A stretch of DNA of 64,000 bases. Origin: Syntrophaceae bacterium. GTDB taxonomy: Bacteria; Desulfobacterota; Syntrophia; Syntrophales; UBA2192. Positions 32,226 to 41,448 of the stretch are shown one piece after another. Location: the NCBI GenBank assembly GCA_013177795.1, contig JABLXY010000003.1, positions 637,578 to 701,577 of the forward strand. The letters run 5' to 3'. A program made the position numbers and the translations under genes. Position 1 is the first letter of the stretch. Each line of letters starts with the position of its first letter. Below the pieces are notes generated by a model, which was given only the letters and a program-made list of their open reading frames with translations, had not been told where the DNA came from and did not search any database.

Positions 32226-34241
32226 ATGGCAACCGTCATCCGCATCCCCCGCTCAAAACCCTGGATCCCGGACGCGCTTCGGCATGCCGCAGGCCGTCTG
32301 CGCTACAGGGTCTCTTTCAGCGAGTCGGAGCGCAAGGTCTTCCGCAAGCACAAGCGGATCCCGGTGTCGAGCTGGGCCGAGCGCTATCGCCACGTCACCA
32401 TGTCCGTATTGCCGGGCCGATGGAAGAACGAGATCACGCCGTACCTCTCCGGCATCATGGACGCTTCATGGTTCCCGACCGTCCAGGAGGTCGTGATCTG
32501 CAAGGCCCCGCAGGTAGGCGGCACCGAGGCCGTCCTCAACTGCCTCGCCTACGCCATCGACCGAGACCCCGGCGCGGCCCTGGTCCTCTACCCGGACGAG
32601 CTGACGGCAAAGGAGAACAACCAGGACCGCATCCAGCCCATGATCAAGGGCAGCCCGCGGCTGCGCTCCTACATGACGGGCGTGGATGACGACGCCTCGT
32701 CGCTGCGCATCAACCTGCAGCACATGGTCATCTACATGGCCTGGGCCCGCAGCGCGCCGCGGCTGGCCAACAAACCGATCCGCTTCCTCATCTGCGACGA
32801 GGTCGACAAGTACGTCGACACGGCCGGCAGGCGGGAGACCGATCCCATCTCTCTGGCCGAGGCGCGGACGATCACGTACCGCTTCAGCCGCAAGATCTGG
32901 AAACTCTCGACGCCCACGACGGAGACTGGAAACATCACGAGGGCCCTGGCCGCCGTCCAGACCGTCTTCGATTACTGGGTGTGCTGCCCGGCCTGCGGCG
33001 CCGGCCAGAAGATGGAATTCAAGCAGGTCAAGTGGCCGCGGGCTGCCGAGCCGGGTCCGGACGGCCGGATCCACTCCGAGGACCCGGCCGTCATCGAGGC
33101 GGGCAAGCTCGCCTGGTACGAGTGCCCGCACTGCCTGGCGCAGTGGAACGACTACGACCGCGACGCGGCCGTTCGCGCCGGCGGCTGGAGGGCCCGTTCC
33201 GACGACCGCCCGATGAAGGACGTGTTGCGGGAACAGCGCCCCGTGAAGATCGGCTTCCATATCCCGTCGTGGCTCTCCACCTTCGTGAGCCTCTCCACCG
33301 TTGCGGCGGCGTTTCTCCGGAGCCTCTCCGACATCAACGCCTTCAAGGATTTCCACAACAAGCACCTGGCGGAGCCCTGGAAGCTGACGGTCATCGCGGG
33401 AAACGAGGCGCAGATCCTGGCCGCGCGCTGCCCGCTGCCGGCGCAGACCGTGCCCGAGGAAGCCGTCGCGCTGACGGCGGGCGTGGACGTGCAGAAGAGC
33501 GGGTTCTGGTTCGTCGTGAAGGCCTGGGCGGCAAGCGGAACCAGCTGGACCATCCATTACGGGTTCCTCTCGACCTGGGAAGAGGTGGAGCATCTTTTAT
33601 TCGAGACAGCCTATCCGGTGGCCGGCACCGAGCGCACCATGCGGATCTTCCGGGCCTGCGTCGATACGGGCGGCGGGGAAAAGTATGAAGACATGACGAT
33701 GACGGACGAAACCTACCTGTGGCTGATCAGGAACCGCGGCCGCGGCGGTGTCGCCCTCTGGGGAACGAAGGGCTCGAGTTCGTCTTTGCCCGGGATGCTC
33801 AGGATAGGCAACGAGGTCCTGTCGACATCGCGGGGCAGGAAGCTGCCCGCCGGCCTGCGGATCCTCTCCGTGGACACGGAGAAGGCGAAGGACCAGCTCC
33901 ACTATCGGCTGCAGCTCGCGGCCAAGCCGGAGACGCGGTCGCTGCCCGGCGCGGCATTTCTGCATGCCGACACCGGGCCGGACTATGTGGCGCAGATCCT
34001 GGCCGAGGAGAAGCGGCGCAACGAAAAAGGCCACGAGGAGTGGGTGAACGTCCATGGGCGTCCGAATCATCTGCTCGACGCCGAGATCCTGGCGGCCGCA
34101 TGCGTGGAGATGGAGTTCCCCGGCGGAGGCCTGCGGCTCGTCACGGCCGCCTCGAGAAAGCCGCAGCAACACGAACCGGTGCGTCCGTCTGCGGCCTCCG
34201 GGTGGATGACGCGGCCGGCGGGCGGCTGGCTGAGGAGATGA
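32226..34241 (+). CDS. terminase large subunit (GpA family)
   Basis: 671 residues, the usual GpA length. The ATPase half has a GpA-type P-loop (CKAPQVGGTEAVLN, residues 95-108) and Walker B FLICDEVDKY. The nuclease half contains AGVDVQKSGFWFVVKAW and ACVDTGGGEKYED, with acidic metal ligands. A CPHC/CPAC cysteine pair set (residues ~256-305) matches lambda-type terminases. Packages DNA into the prohead. It begins 1 bp after the small subunit stop. Confidence 0.93.
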   Translation: MATVIRIPRSKPWIPDALRHAAGRLRYRVSFSESERKVFRKHKRIPVSSWAERYRHVTMSVLPGRWKNEITPYLSGIMDASWFPTVQEVVICKAPQVGGTEAVLNCLAYAIDRDPGAALVLYPDELTAKENNQDRIQPMIKGSPRLRSYMTGVDDDASSLRINLQHMVIYMAWARSAPRLANKPIRFLICDEVDKYVDTAGRRETDPISLAEARTITYRFSRKIWKLSTPTTETGNITRALAAVQTVFDYWVCCPACGAGQKMEFKQVKWPRAAEPGPDGRIHSEDPAVIEAGKLAWYECPHCLAQWNDYDRDAAVRAGGWRARSDDRPMKDVLREQRPVKIGFHIPSWLSTFVSLSTVAAAFLRSLSDINAFKDFHNKHLAEPWKLTVIAGNEAQILAARCPLPAQTVPEEAVALTAGVDVQKSGFWFVVKAWAASGTSWTIHYGFLSTWEEVEHLLFETAYPVAGTERTMRIFRACVDTGGGEKYEDMTMTDETYLWLIRNRGRGGVALWGTKGSSSSLPGMLRIGNEVLSTSRGRKLPAGLRILSVDTEKAKDQLHYRLQLAAKPETRSLPGAAFLHADTGPDYVAQILAEEKRRNEKGHEEWVNVHGRPNHLLDAEILAAACVEMEFPGGGLRLVTAASRKPQQHEPVRPSAASGWMTRPAGGWLRR

Positions 34242-34474
34242 ACGGAAGAATGGAGATGAACGGCCCCCCGAAGAGCCGGATGATCCTCATCACGGCGCAG
34301 GCCATCGCGGACTACATCGGCATCTCGAAGCCGTCGCTCTACGATCTCGTGCGGGAAGGCCTGCCCGTCGCCATCATCGGCCGGCGCATGGTCGCCCACG
34401 CCCAGAACATCGAGGAGTTCATGCAGAGACGGACACGCGGGAGGCTGACCGAGGTGCCCCCGGATGCGGAATAA
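34238..34474 (+). CDS. small excisionase/AlpA-like HTH protein
   Basis: 78 residues from ATG 34238, overlapping the terminase stop by 4 bp. The core LITAQAIADYIGISKPSLYDLVREGLP with GRRMVAHAQNIEEFMQRR is the DNA-binding layout of MerR/Xis-like helix-turn-helix families. In this position it may be a late-gene or packaging regulator rather than excisionase. Confidence 0.65.
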   Translation: MNGRMEMNGPPKSRMILITAQAIADYIGISKPSLYDLVREGLPVAIIGRRMVAHAQNIEEFMQRRTRGRLTEVPPDAE

Positions 34475-34509
34475 AAACCTGTCAAGAAAATTTTGAGTAA
34501 AAGTTGATA

Positions 34510-34546
34510 GTGTTTTCGGTAAAAGTAAACCGTGTTTTCGGTAAAA
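34510..34546 (+). repeat. paired 15-bp direct repeat upstream of head genes
   Basis: GTGTTTTCGGTAAAA occurs at 34510-34524 and 34532-34546, 22 bp apart (two helical turns) in an AT-rich 190-bp gap. Spacing suggests a regulator binding site for the late genes, possibly for the HTH protein encoded just upstream. Confidence 0.45.
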
Positions 34547-34667
34547 ATAGAAAAACCCGCCCCTCCAGAAAAAAATCCCGTGCTAAGGTTTGCCCGTCTC
34601 AGTCATCTACCTCTCTCCGGGGCGGGCGCGGCATTTTCGGCCGTGCCCCGCTCCCAAACGAGGGCGC

Positions 34668-35255
34668 ATGCCGCAGGAGCCGTCCGTCATATACAGGGGA
34701 GTGACGCTGGGCTGGAAACGAGCCGCGGCGGAAACGACGTACATCGACGCCGGCGGCAACACGGTCGAGTGCCCTGCCTCCGAATGGACCCTCAAGTACA
34801 AGTTTGCCGGTCCCGCCGGGGCCTTTGAAATCACGGCCGTCGCAGACGGCGCCGATTATTCGGCATCGGCGACGGCCGCCGCGACGGCGCTCTATCCCGT
34901 CGGCGAGTATGCCTGGGTCGCCGTCGTCGAGAAGGGATCCGGCGAATCGCTTCAGCGGCGCATCGTCGATACCGGGACCAGCGAGGTCAAGGCAGGCCCG
35001 GCCGAATATATCGCCGGGCTGGACAAACGCAGCCACGCCAAGAAGGTTCTCGACGCGATCGAGGCCGTGATCCTGGGGCGCGCCACGAACGACCAGCTCG
35101 CGTACACGATCAACGGGCGCTCCCTGCAGAAGACGCCGCTGCCGGACCTGCTCAGGCTCCGCTCCCAATACCAGGCCGAATATCAGCGTGAACTCCGCGC
35201 CGAGCGGATCCGCAAGGGGCTCGACGGCGGCGGCAATGTCTATGTGAGGTTCTGA
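34668..35255 (+). CDS. gpW-like head-tail connector with N-terminal extension
   Basis: 195 residues from ATG 34668. The last ~75 residues (DKRSHAKKVLDAIEAVILGR...LPDLLRLRSQYQAEYQ...VYVRF) follow the lambda gpW pattern, the small head-completion protein. The first ~110 residues form a beta-rich domain absent from lambda gpW (68 aa). Location just before the portal gene matches gpW. It shares one base with the next gene (TGATG). Confidence 0.7.
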   Translation: MPQEPSVIYRGVTLGWKRAAAETTYIDAGGNTVECPASEWTLKYKFAGPAGAFEITAVADGADYSASATAAATALYPVGEYAWVAVVEKGSGESLQRRIVDTGTSEVKAGPAEYIAGLDKRSHAKKVLDAIEAVILGRATNDQLAYTINGRSLQKTPLPDLLRLRSQYQAEYQRELRAERIRKGLDGGGNVYVRF

Positions 35256-36799
35256 TGCTGGACAAGATCCTGCGGAGACTGGGCTATCAGAAAATCGCGA
35301 AGCGCAGCATGACGGGGTTCGCCGCCGCCCGCACCGACCGCCTCGTGTCGTCCTGGAACCCGGCGAACCTGTCCATGGACGCCGTCCTGCGCACCCAGCT
35401 CCCCAGGATCCGCGCCCGGTCACGCGATTTGTCGATCAACAATCCCTACATCAAGAAGTTCATCGGCATGGTGGCCGTCAACGTCCTGGGCCCCGGGGGC
35501 ATCTCGTTCCAGAGCAAGCTGAAATTCAAAAACGGCTCCCTCGACGAGAGGTCCAATATCGCCATCGAGACGGCCTGGAAGGAATGGGGCCGCCGCCGCC
35601 ATTCGCCCGACGTTACCGGGAAACTCTCCTGGGTCCGCCTTCAGGACCTCTGCCTGCGGACGGTGGCGCGGGACGGCGAAATCTTCATCCGCCAGGTGCG
35701 CAACTTCGAAAACGCGCACAGGTATTCCCTCCAGCTCATCGAGGCCGACAGCGTCGATGAATCCTTCAACGCGGATCTCGGGCAAGGATACAGGATCATC
35801 ATGGGGATCGAGATCGACCCGTGGGGCCGGCCGGTGGCATATCACGTGGCCCGGAGGGCCGCAAACGACTATTCCGACCCCGTGTCGTATCGGCAGCGCG
35901 AGCGGATCCCGGCGGAGGACATGATCCACCTGTTCGTCCCGTTCCGGGTCAACCAGCGCCGGGGCGTGCCCTGGGCCTTCGCGGTCATGGCGAAGACGAA
36001 CGTGCTCGACGGGTACGAGGAGGCGGAGCTGGTCGCCGCCCGCGTAGCCGCCGCGAAGATGGGCTGCATCGAGACGGCGGAGGGAATCTACGTGGCCGAT
36101 GACCAGGACGGGGCCGGGAAGCAATATATCGAGGCCGAGCCGGGGACATTCCCGATCATGCCGCCCGGGACGAAGATGAACATGTTCGACCCGCAGCACC
36201 CGACGACGGCATACCGGGATTTCGTCAAGCAGGTGCTCCGGGCGATCGCCTGCGGGCTCGAGGTGTCCTACAACAGCCTCGGGGCCGATCTCGAGAGCGT
36301 CAACTACAGCTCCGTCCGGTCCGGCACCCTCGAGGAACGCGACGGTTGGAAGGCGATTCAGGCATGGCTGATCGAGGACCTCTGCGAGCAGGTCTTCGAG
36401 GGCTGGCTCCGGATGCAGGTCCTGGCGCGCACGCTCGATTTCGAGCCGGCAGACATCGACCGGATCTGCGGCGCGGCCGTCTGGCGCGGCCGGTCCTGGT
36501 CCTGGGTGGATCCCCTCAAGGACGGCAAGGCGAACACGGAATCGCTCGCATCCGGCATGGCCACGCGGACGGATCTCCTGGCGGAGCAGGGGAAGGATTT
36601 CGAGGAGCACATCGACCAGCTCGTCTACGAGCAGGAATACATGCGCCGCAAGGGACTGACGCCGGACGCCGCGGCGAAGACGGATTCGGGCCAAAGCGAC
36701 GGGGACGAGGCTGACGGCGGGGAAGGAAAGAACAAGAACGGCGGCAACGGCCGCTGGAAGGAGACGCAGCATGGATCCGAAACTCAGGCAGCTCATTGA
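35255..36799 (+). CDS. portal protein (lambda gpB family)
   Basis: 514 residues. Recognisable family segments are SRDLSINNPYIKKFIGMVAVNVLGPGG, VARDGEIFIRQVRNF, DSVDESFNADLG, IPAEDMIHLFVPFRVNQRRGVPW, VSYNSLGADLESVNYSSVRSG and a Lys/Gly-rich tail. It forms the dodecameric DNA channel of the head. It overlaps the protease-capsid gene by 29 bp. Confidence 0.92.
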   Translation: MLDKILRRLGYQKIAKRSMTGFAAARTDRLVSSWNPANLSMDAVLRTQLPRIRARSRDLSINNPYIKKFIGMVAVNVLGPGGISFQSKLKFKNGSLDERSNIAIETAWKEWGRRRHSPDVTGKLSWVRLQDLCLRTVARDGEIFIRQVRNFENAHRYSLQLIEADSVDESFNADLGQGYRIIMGIEIDPWGRPVAYHVARRAANDYSDPVSYRQRERIPAEDMIHLFVPFRVNQRRGVPWAFAVMAKTNVLDGYEEAELVAARVAAAKMGCIETAEGIYVADDQDGAGKQYIEAEPGTFPIMPPGTKMNMFDPQHPTTAYRDFVKQVLRAIACGLEVSYNSLGADLESVNYSSVRSGTLEERDGWKAIQAWLIEDLCEQVFEGWLRMQVLARTLDFEPADIDRICGAAVWRGRSWSWVDPLKDGKANTESLASGMATRTDLLAEQGKDFEEHIDQLVYEQEYMRRKGLTPDAAAKTDSGQSDGDEADGGEGKNKNGGNGRWKETQHGSETQAAH

Positions 36800-38672
36800 C
36801 GAGATCAACGGGGGCAAGACGGGCGGCCGCCTGTCCCGCCATGTCGACATGGAGTGCCGGGCCGCAGAGGGGAGGGAGGGCATCTACGAGCTGTCCTTCT
36901 CGAGCGAGACGCCGGTCGAGCGCTGGTGGGGGATCGAGATCCTGGACCACAGCCGAGGCTCCGTGCGGTTGGACCGGCTCAATTCCGCCGGCAGCCTTTT
37001 GTTCAATCACAACCGCGACCTGCTGATCGGCGCGATTGAGAGCGCCCGCATCGACGAGAGGGCGCGGCGCGGCCGTGCGGAAGTGCGGTTCTCCCCGTCG
37101 GCCGTCGGCCAGGAGAAGCGGGCGGAGGTCGACGCCGGCGTGCTGCGGACGACATCCGTGTCCTACCTCATCCACGCCATGGTCCTCGAGAAGGAAGAGG
37201 ACGGCGTGCAGACCTATCGCGTCACCGACTGGGAACCCCTCGAGGTCTCCCTCGTCACGATCCCGGCCGACCCCGGCGTGGGCGTCGGCCGTTCGCGGCA
37301 GATCCCCGCCGGCCAGGGCGTCGGCGTGAAAACCAATCCTGACAAGGAGGAAACGAAGATGGACGAGAAAGAGATTCAGAAGCGAATCGACGACGCCCGC
37401 AAGCAGGGCGGCGACGAGGAGTCCACCCGGGTCAAGGCGATCCTTGGCCTCGTGAAGGAGGGCGACAACCGGCGTTTCGCCGACGTGGCCCTGCGCTACG
37501 TGGAAGCCGGCGCGAGTCCCGACGACTTCAAGCGGGCCCTCGAGGAGCTCAAGCGGCTCGACCCGAAGCCGGTCATCGACACGGATCCGGCCATCGGCAT
37601 GTCGAACCGCGACATCCGGCAGTTCTCGATCGTGCGGGCGATCCGCGCCATGGCCGAAGGCAACCGCGGCCTGGCCGCCTTCGAGTTCGAGTGCTCGGAG
37701 GCCGTGGCCAAGCGGCTGCACAAGTCTCCCCAGGGATTCTTCGTCCCCTACGACGTCCTCACGGGAAGGCGCGACCTGGTGAAAGGCACCCCCACGGCCG
37801 GAGGCCATCTCGTGGCGACGGAACTCCTGGCGGCCTCCTTCATCGAGCTGCTACGGAACAAGATGCTTCTCCGCCGTCTCGGGGCCCAGGTCCTGGGCGG
37901 CCTCGTGGGCGACATCGCCATCCCGAAGCAGACGGGCGGCGCGACCGCCTACTGGGTCGGCGAGACTGTCGACGTAACCGAAAGCCAGCAGACCTTCGGG
38001 CAGGTGGCCCTTTCGCCCCGGACGGTCGGGACGTACACGGACATCTCCCGGAAACTGCTCATCCAGTCCTCCATCGATGTGGAGGCCTTCGTCCGCAACG
38101 ACCTAGCCACCGTGCTGGCTCTGGCGATCGATTACGCCGGCATCAACGGCCTTGGTTCCGGCTCCAGCCAGCCGCTGGGCATCCTGCAGACGTCCGGCAT
38201 CGGGGCCGTCGCCATCGGCACCGACGGAGGCGCCCCGACCTGGGGACACATCGTCGATCTCGAGACCGAGGTGTCCATCGACAACGCGGACATCGGCTCG
38301 CTCGCCTACCTGACCAACGCGAAGGTGCGCGGCAAGCTCAAGAAGACCTTCATCAACTCCACCTACGGCGAGATTCCCGTTTGGGGGCAGGGCGACGAAC
38401 CCGGTTTCGGCGAGCTCAACGGCTACCGGGCCGGCGTTTCCAACCAGGTCCCCAGCAACCTGACCAAGAACGCGGGATCGAACCTCTCGGCCATCATCTT
38501 CGGGAACTTCTCCGACTACATCATCGGCGAGTGGGGCGCCATCGACATCCTGATCGACCCCTACACGGGAGGCGCATCCGGTACGGTCCGCGTCCGGGTG
38601 CTACAGGACGTCGACGGGGCCTGCCGCAGGGCAGAGTCCTTCGCGGCCATCGTCGACGCATCGACCACCTGA
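36771..38672 (+). CDS. prohead protease-major capsid protein fusion
   Basis: 633 residues. Residues 20-190 are an S78-type prohead protease (candidate catalytic H80 in LLFNHNRDL, Ser129/131 in RTTSVSYL). Residues ~260-630 are an HK97-fold major capsid protein with FFVPYDVLTG, GGHLVATELL, TPTAGGHL and TYTDISRKLLIQSS segments. Most relatives encode two proteins. An internal AAGGAGG plus ATG 37359 could also produce the capsid part alone (about 437 residues), giving protease-tagged and untagged subunits. Confidence 0.88.
   Translation: MDPKLRQLIDEINGGKTGGRLSRHVDMECRAAEGREGIYELSFSSETPVERWWGIEILDHSRGSVRLDRLNSAGSLLFNHNRDLLIGAIESARIDERARRGRAEVRFSPSAVGQEKRAEVDAGVLRTTSVSYLIHAMVLEKEEDGVQTYRVTDWEPLEVSLVTIPADPGVGVGRSRQIPAGQGVGVKTNPDKEETKMDEKEIQKRIDDARKQGGDEESTRVKAILGLVKEGDNRRFADVALRYVEAGASPDDFKRALEELKRLDPKPVIDTDPAIGMSNRDIRQFSIVRAIRAMAEGNRGLAAFEFECSEAVAKRLHKSPQGFFVPYDVLTGRRDLVKGTPTAGGHLVATELLAASFIELLRNKMLLRRLGAQVLGGLVGDIAIPKQTGGATAYWVGETVDVTESQQTFGQVALSPRTVGTYTDISRKLLIQSSIDVEAFVRNDLATVLALAIDYAGINGLGSGSSQPLGILQTSGIGAVAIGTDGGAPTWGHIVDLETEVSIDNADIGSLAYLTNAKVRGKLKKTFINSTYGEIPVWGQGDEPGFGELNGYRAGVSNQVPSNLTKNAGSNLSAIIFGNFSDYIIGEWGAIDILIDPYTGGASGTVRVRVLQDVDGACRRAESFAAIVDASTT
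37343..37361 (+). promoter_or_regulatory. internal ribosome site for free capsid protein
   Basis: AAGGAGG ends 8 bp before ATG 37359, which is in frame with the fusion (codon 197). It falls in the linker between the protease and capsid domains. Confidence 0.5.
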
Positions 38673-38739
38673 TAACCCCTGACATCCCGGGGCGGCGCCA
38701 GGCGGGCCGCCCCGGGAGAATCGACCAAGGAGCAATCCC

Positions 38740-38973
38740 ATGAAGATCATGGTTTTGAGAAATGTCTTCATCGGCGGCAAGTTCTTTGCCGAAGGGGAAC
38801 GGCCGGACGTTGCGGACAAGGACGCCAAGACCCTCATCGCGATGAAGAAGGCCCGGGCCCTGACGGCCCGGGATGCCGAGGCTGTCGAGCAGGCCCTCCG
38901 GGAGGATTCCGAAAAGGCGCTCACGGGGAAGCCGGCCGACGCTCCGGAGGACAAGGGAGGAAAGAGAAAATGA
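38740..38973 (+). CDS. 77-aa hypothetical head-region protein
   Basis: Begins after CAAGGAGC. A beta start (MKIMVLRNVFIGGKFFAEGE) is followed by a helix (ADKDAKTLIAMKKARALT) and a charged Glu/Lys tail. Position after the capsid gene fits a head-decoration or assembly protein (gpFI/D-like role), without clear similarity. It overlaps the next gene (ATGA). Confidence 0.6.
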   Translation: MKIMVLRNVFIGGKFFAEGERPDVADKDAKTLIAMKKARALTARDAEAVEQALREDSEKALTGKPADAPEDKGGKRK

Positions 38974-39806
38974 TCGGCGACATCCAGAACTACGACGTCA
39001 AGCAGGTCCTGCCCCTCGCGGTGCGCGGCGCAACCTACAAGGGGCCGGATTTCGACATGTCCCATTACCTCGGCCCCGCAAAGGCGATCCTCGCTGCGGA
39101 GGCCCAGGGATCCGGCGTCACGCTCAATGTGAAATTCCAGGCCTCGGACCCCGCGGCCTTGGGCGGCAGCTACAACGAGACGGGGGACACGGACAAAGCC
39201 CTGAACAAGGTGACGAGCGGCAAGACGAAGATCGCCGTCCAGTTCACCCAGTCCGGCGCCCGCAGCATCAAGCGCGTCGCTCTCAGGCTCAAGAAGACCG
39301 GCACGATCGCGTCGGACAGGCTCCTCACCCTGACCATCGAGACGGACAGCTCGGGGGCGCCGTCCGGCACCGCCCTGGGCACCGCCACGATCCTGGCCAA
39401 CAGCGTCGGGGCCACCTACGACTGGTACGACTTCGTTTTCACGGCTCCTGTGGACGTGGCCAACTCCACCGTGTACCACCTGGTGCTCACCAGCAACTAC
39501 ACGGCGTCGGACAGCAATTTCATCAGCTGGCAGGGCCTTGCCGTGGCCTCCGGGGGCAACGCCGAGGACTACACCCCTTGGACGGACATCACCACGCTGA
39601 ACCTGCTGTACCGCATCTTCCAGTACAACTTTGCGGACATCCCCGGCGCGGCCTTCACGGAGGTCGGCAACGCGGCCGCCTTCGAGGCGATCCATTTCCC
39701 CGTGGCCGACGCGAAACGGATCGTCCGGGCTGTGGCCACCGTGGCCGGCGGGACGGCGACGGGCAACTCGTCGTGCGTCATGCTGGCCCACAAGCGGTTT
39801 ACCTAG
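38970..39806 (+). CDS. beta-rich structural protein (probable head decoration/fibre)
   Basis: 278 residues, rich in Thr, Ala and Gly, with strand patterns such as VALRLKKTGTIASDRLLTLT and STVYHLVLTSNYTASDSN. These are typical of extracellular choice-of-anchor or jelly-roll domains. Lies between head and lysis genes. Likely an exposed virion protein. Family not identified. Confidence 0.6.
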   Translation: MIGDIQNYDVKQVLPLAVRGATYKGPDFDMSHYLGPAKAILAAEAQGSGVTLNVKFQASDPAALGGSYNETGDTDKALNKVTSGKTKIAVQFTQSGARSIKRVALRLKKTGTIASDRLLTLTIETDSSGAPSGTALGTATILANSVGATYDWYDFVFTAPVDVANSTVYHLVLTSNYTASDSNFISWQGLAVASGGNAEDYTPWTDITTLNLLYRIFQYNFADIPGAAFTEVGNAAAFEAIHFPVADAKRIVRAVATVAGGTATGNSSCVMLAHKRFT

Positions 39807-39870
39807 TTACCGTAGCCCCTCCCGGGCCGCAAAGGCCGGGAGGAGCCGTCAACCGGAAGAGGAGATACCC

Positions 39871-40221
39871 ATGAAAAAAGTCATCGCCTTTCTGTTTCTC
39901 GCGATCCTCGTCCCCGTTTCGGCCTGGCCGTCTCCCTTCGTGGTCAGCGATCCTTATCCTGCTTCTGGAGTGCAGCCTGACGGTTTCGCTGTTTCTGTGG
40001 ATGGCGGCGCTGTGGTGGAGTCTCCGGCACAGGCCGTGACGGGCGGCGTGCGCATGTACTTCGACATCGGGGGCCTCCCGGCGGGATCGCACACGATCAC
40101 GGTGCGGGCCTACAAGAATTACCAGGAGCCGTGGACCCGAAAGGAGAGCGATCCCGTAAATTTTACATTCACGGTTCCTGCAGCGCCGTCCGCACCGGCT
40201 GGTATTGGACTCATCAGGTGA
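39871..40221 (+). CDS. small secreted protein with signal peptide
   Basis: 116 residues from ATG 39871 (GGAAGAGGAGATACCC upstream). It has an N-terminal signal (MKKVIAFLFLAILVPVSAWPS) and an Ig/fibronectin-like beta domain (GLPAGSHTITVRAYKN). It would be exported to the periplasm or outside. Sitting at the head of the lysis cassette, it could act in lysis or be expressed as a surface protein. Confidence 0.6.
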   Translation: MKKVIAFLFLAILVPVSAWPSPFVVSDPYPASGVQPDGFAVSVDGGAVVESPAQAVTGGVRMYFDIGGLPAGSHTITVRAYKNYQEPWTRKESDPVNFTFTVPAAPSAPAGIGLIR

Positions 40222-40252
40222 CCTGCACCTGGAAACTGAGGGCGAGGTGATC

Positions 40253-40459
40253 ATGGATATCGGGACGGCAATCGCGATCTGCGGGGTCTGCTTCTCGGTC
40301 GTCGCCATCGTGTTCAAGGTGGTTTCCCCGCGGCCGTGCACGAAGGAACACTGCCAGGACCATTCCGGAGTCGTCGAGGCCATCAAGGCCGTCAACTCGT
40401 GGCTGAGCAAGATCGACGGCAAGGTCGACAAGCTGCTGCGCAACGGCACGGGACTATGA
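40253..40459 (+). CDS. holin-like small membrane protein
   Basis: 68 residues from ATG 40253. One strong N-terminal membrane helix (about residues 4-25) is followed by a charged tail with an amphipathic helix (EAIKAVNSWLSKIDGKVDKLL). Placed directly before a peptidoglycan peptidase, it is a candidate holin or antiholin, overlapping it by 4 bp. Confidence 0.55.
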   Translation: MDIGTAIAICGVCFSVVAIVFKVVSPRPCTKEHCQDHSGVVEAIKAVNSWLSKIDGKVDKLLRNGTGL

Positions 40460-40800
40460 CGAAGAACGAAATGCAGCACATCTTCCTGGGCAATCTGGCC
40501 CGCCTGATCCGGTGGATGCAGGAGCATTACACGGATTGCTGGGTCGTCGGCGGCGATCTCTGGCGGGACCGATCGGTCTATAGCCAGGTCGGGAAAGGGT
40601 CCGGCGTGAGCCTGCACTTCGAGCGGCTTGCCGTCGACATCCCAATGATCGACCGGGAAAGAAAGGTGCTGGTGGCGGACAGCGAGGTTTACAGGCCCGC
40701 CGGGGAGTACTGGAAATCCCTGCACCCGCTGAACCGGTGGGGAGGCGACATCCCCGGGGACGGTAATCATTTCTCCATGTCTCCGGACGGGAGAATCTGA
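40456..40800 (+). CDS. M15-type peptidoglycan peptidase (endolysin)
   Basis: 114 residues. The M15/VanY-like zinc motif is present as SLHFERLAVDI (H54, D61) and GNHF (H105), with WGGDIPGDGNHFS near the end. Such enzymes cut D-Ala or L-Ala-D-Glu bonds in the cell wall. There is no signal peptide, so it would need a holin. It starts inside the holin-like gene (ATGA overlap). Confidence 0.8.
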   Translation: MTKNEMQHIFLGNLARLIRWMQEHYTDCWVVGGDLWRDRSVYSQVGKGSGVSLHFERLAVDIPMIDRERKVLVADSEVYRPAGEYWKSLHPLNRWGGDIPGDGNHFSMSPDGRI

Positions 40801-40810
40801 GGAGAGGACC

Positions 40811-40948
40811 ATGGGCAAAGGGCTCACGACCATCGAGATCATGATCATCCTGGCGATCCTGGCGGGATTCGGCCTCGGGGGCTGGATCGGGAGCCAGGAC
40901 CAACCCGTCGTCATCAACGCGCCCGCGCAGGCGGAGAAGGCGAAATGA
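40811..40948 (+). CDS. 45-aa membrane protein (spanin/holin candidate)
   Basis: ATG 40811 follows GAGGACC. One hydrophobic segment (about residues 10-27, glycine-rich) then a charged tail. Part of the lysis cassette; could be a small spanin-like or holin-partner protein. It overlaps the next gene by 4 bp. Confidence 0.55.
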   Translation: MGKGLTTIEIMIILAILAGFGLGGWIGSQDQPVVINAPAQAEKAK

Positions 40949-41448
40949 AGACCGAACTGAGACCCGGCGACTACTTCTGCGTGCGCACCGGTTCCTGGGT
41001 GGCTGGCGCCATCTTGGCGGCCCAGAAACTCAAGGCGCTGGACCGCGAGAGCACGTACAACCACGCGGGCATCGTCGTCGCGAGCGACGGCACCACGTTC
41101 GAGTCGTTGCGCCGGATCGCCCACTACGACATCAACGCCTACACGGGCTGCCGGATCTTGGTCGCCCGCCACCGGGACATGACGATGCCGGCGTTCATGC
41201 GCGGCTACCACGCCGTCAAGAAGTGGGACGGGCGGGTCTACCCCTTCTGGCGGCTCGCGCTGCACGCCGTGGGCCTCGCGAAATTCCTGCACGTCGCCGA
41301 GATTCCCGTCTGTTCGGAGCTGGTGGTCGAGCACTGCCATCACGCCGGCCTGTGCGATTACACGGGTTACGGATGGAACCCGGACAACCTGGCCGACAAG
41401 TTCCGGAACTACAAGTGCTATGACGTGCTGTACGAGGGGGAGTGGTGA
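40945..41448 (+). CDS. YiiX-like permuted papain-fold hydrolase
   Basis: 167 residues. The permuted NlpC/P60-YiiX pattern is visible: H40 in YNHAGIVV, E53 (TTFESLRR) and C123 in PVCSELV, the cysteine following the histidine in order. These enzymes hydrolyse peptide or amide bonds in envelope or lipid-linked substrates. A second cell-wall enzyme beside the M15 peptidase is likely. Overlaps the next gene (TGATG). Confidence 0.75.
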   Translation: MKTELRPGDYFCVRTGSWVAGAILAAQKLKALDRESTYNHAGIVVASDGTTFESLRRIAHYDINAYTGCRILVARHRDMTMPAFMRGYHAVKKWDGRVYPFWRLALHAVGLAKFLHVAEIPVCSELVVEHCHHAGLCDYTGYGWNPDNLADKFRNYKCYDVLYEGEW

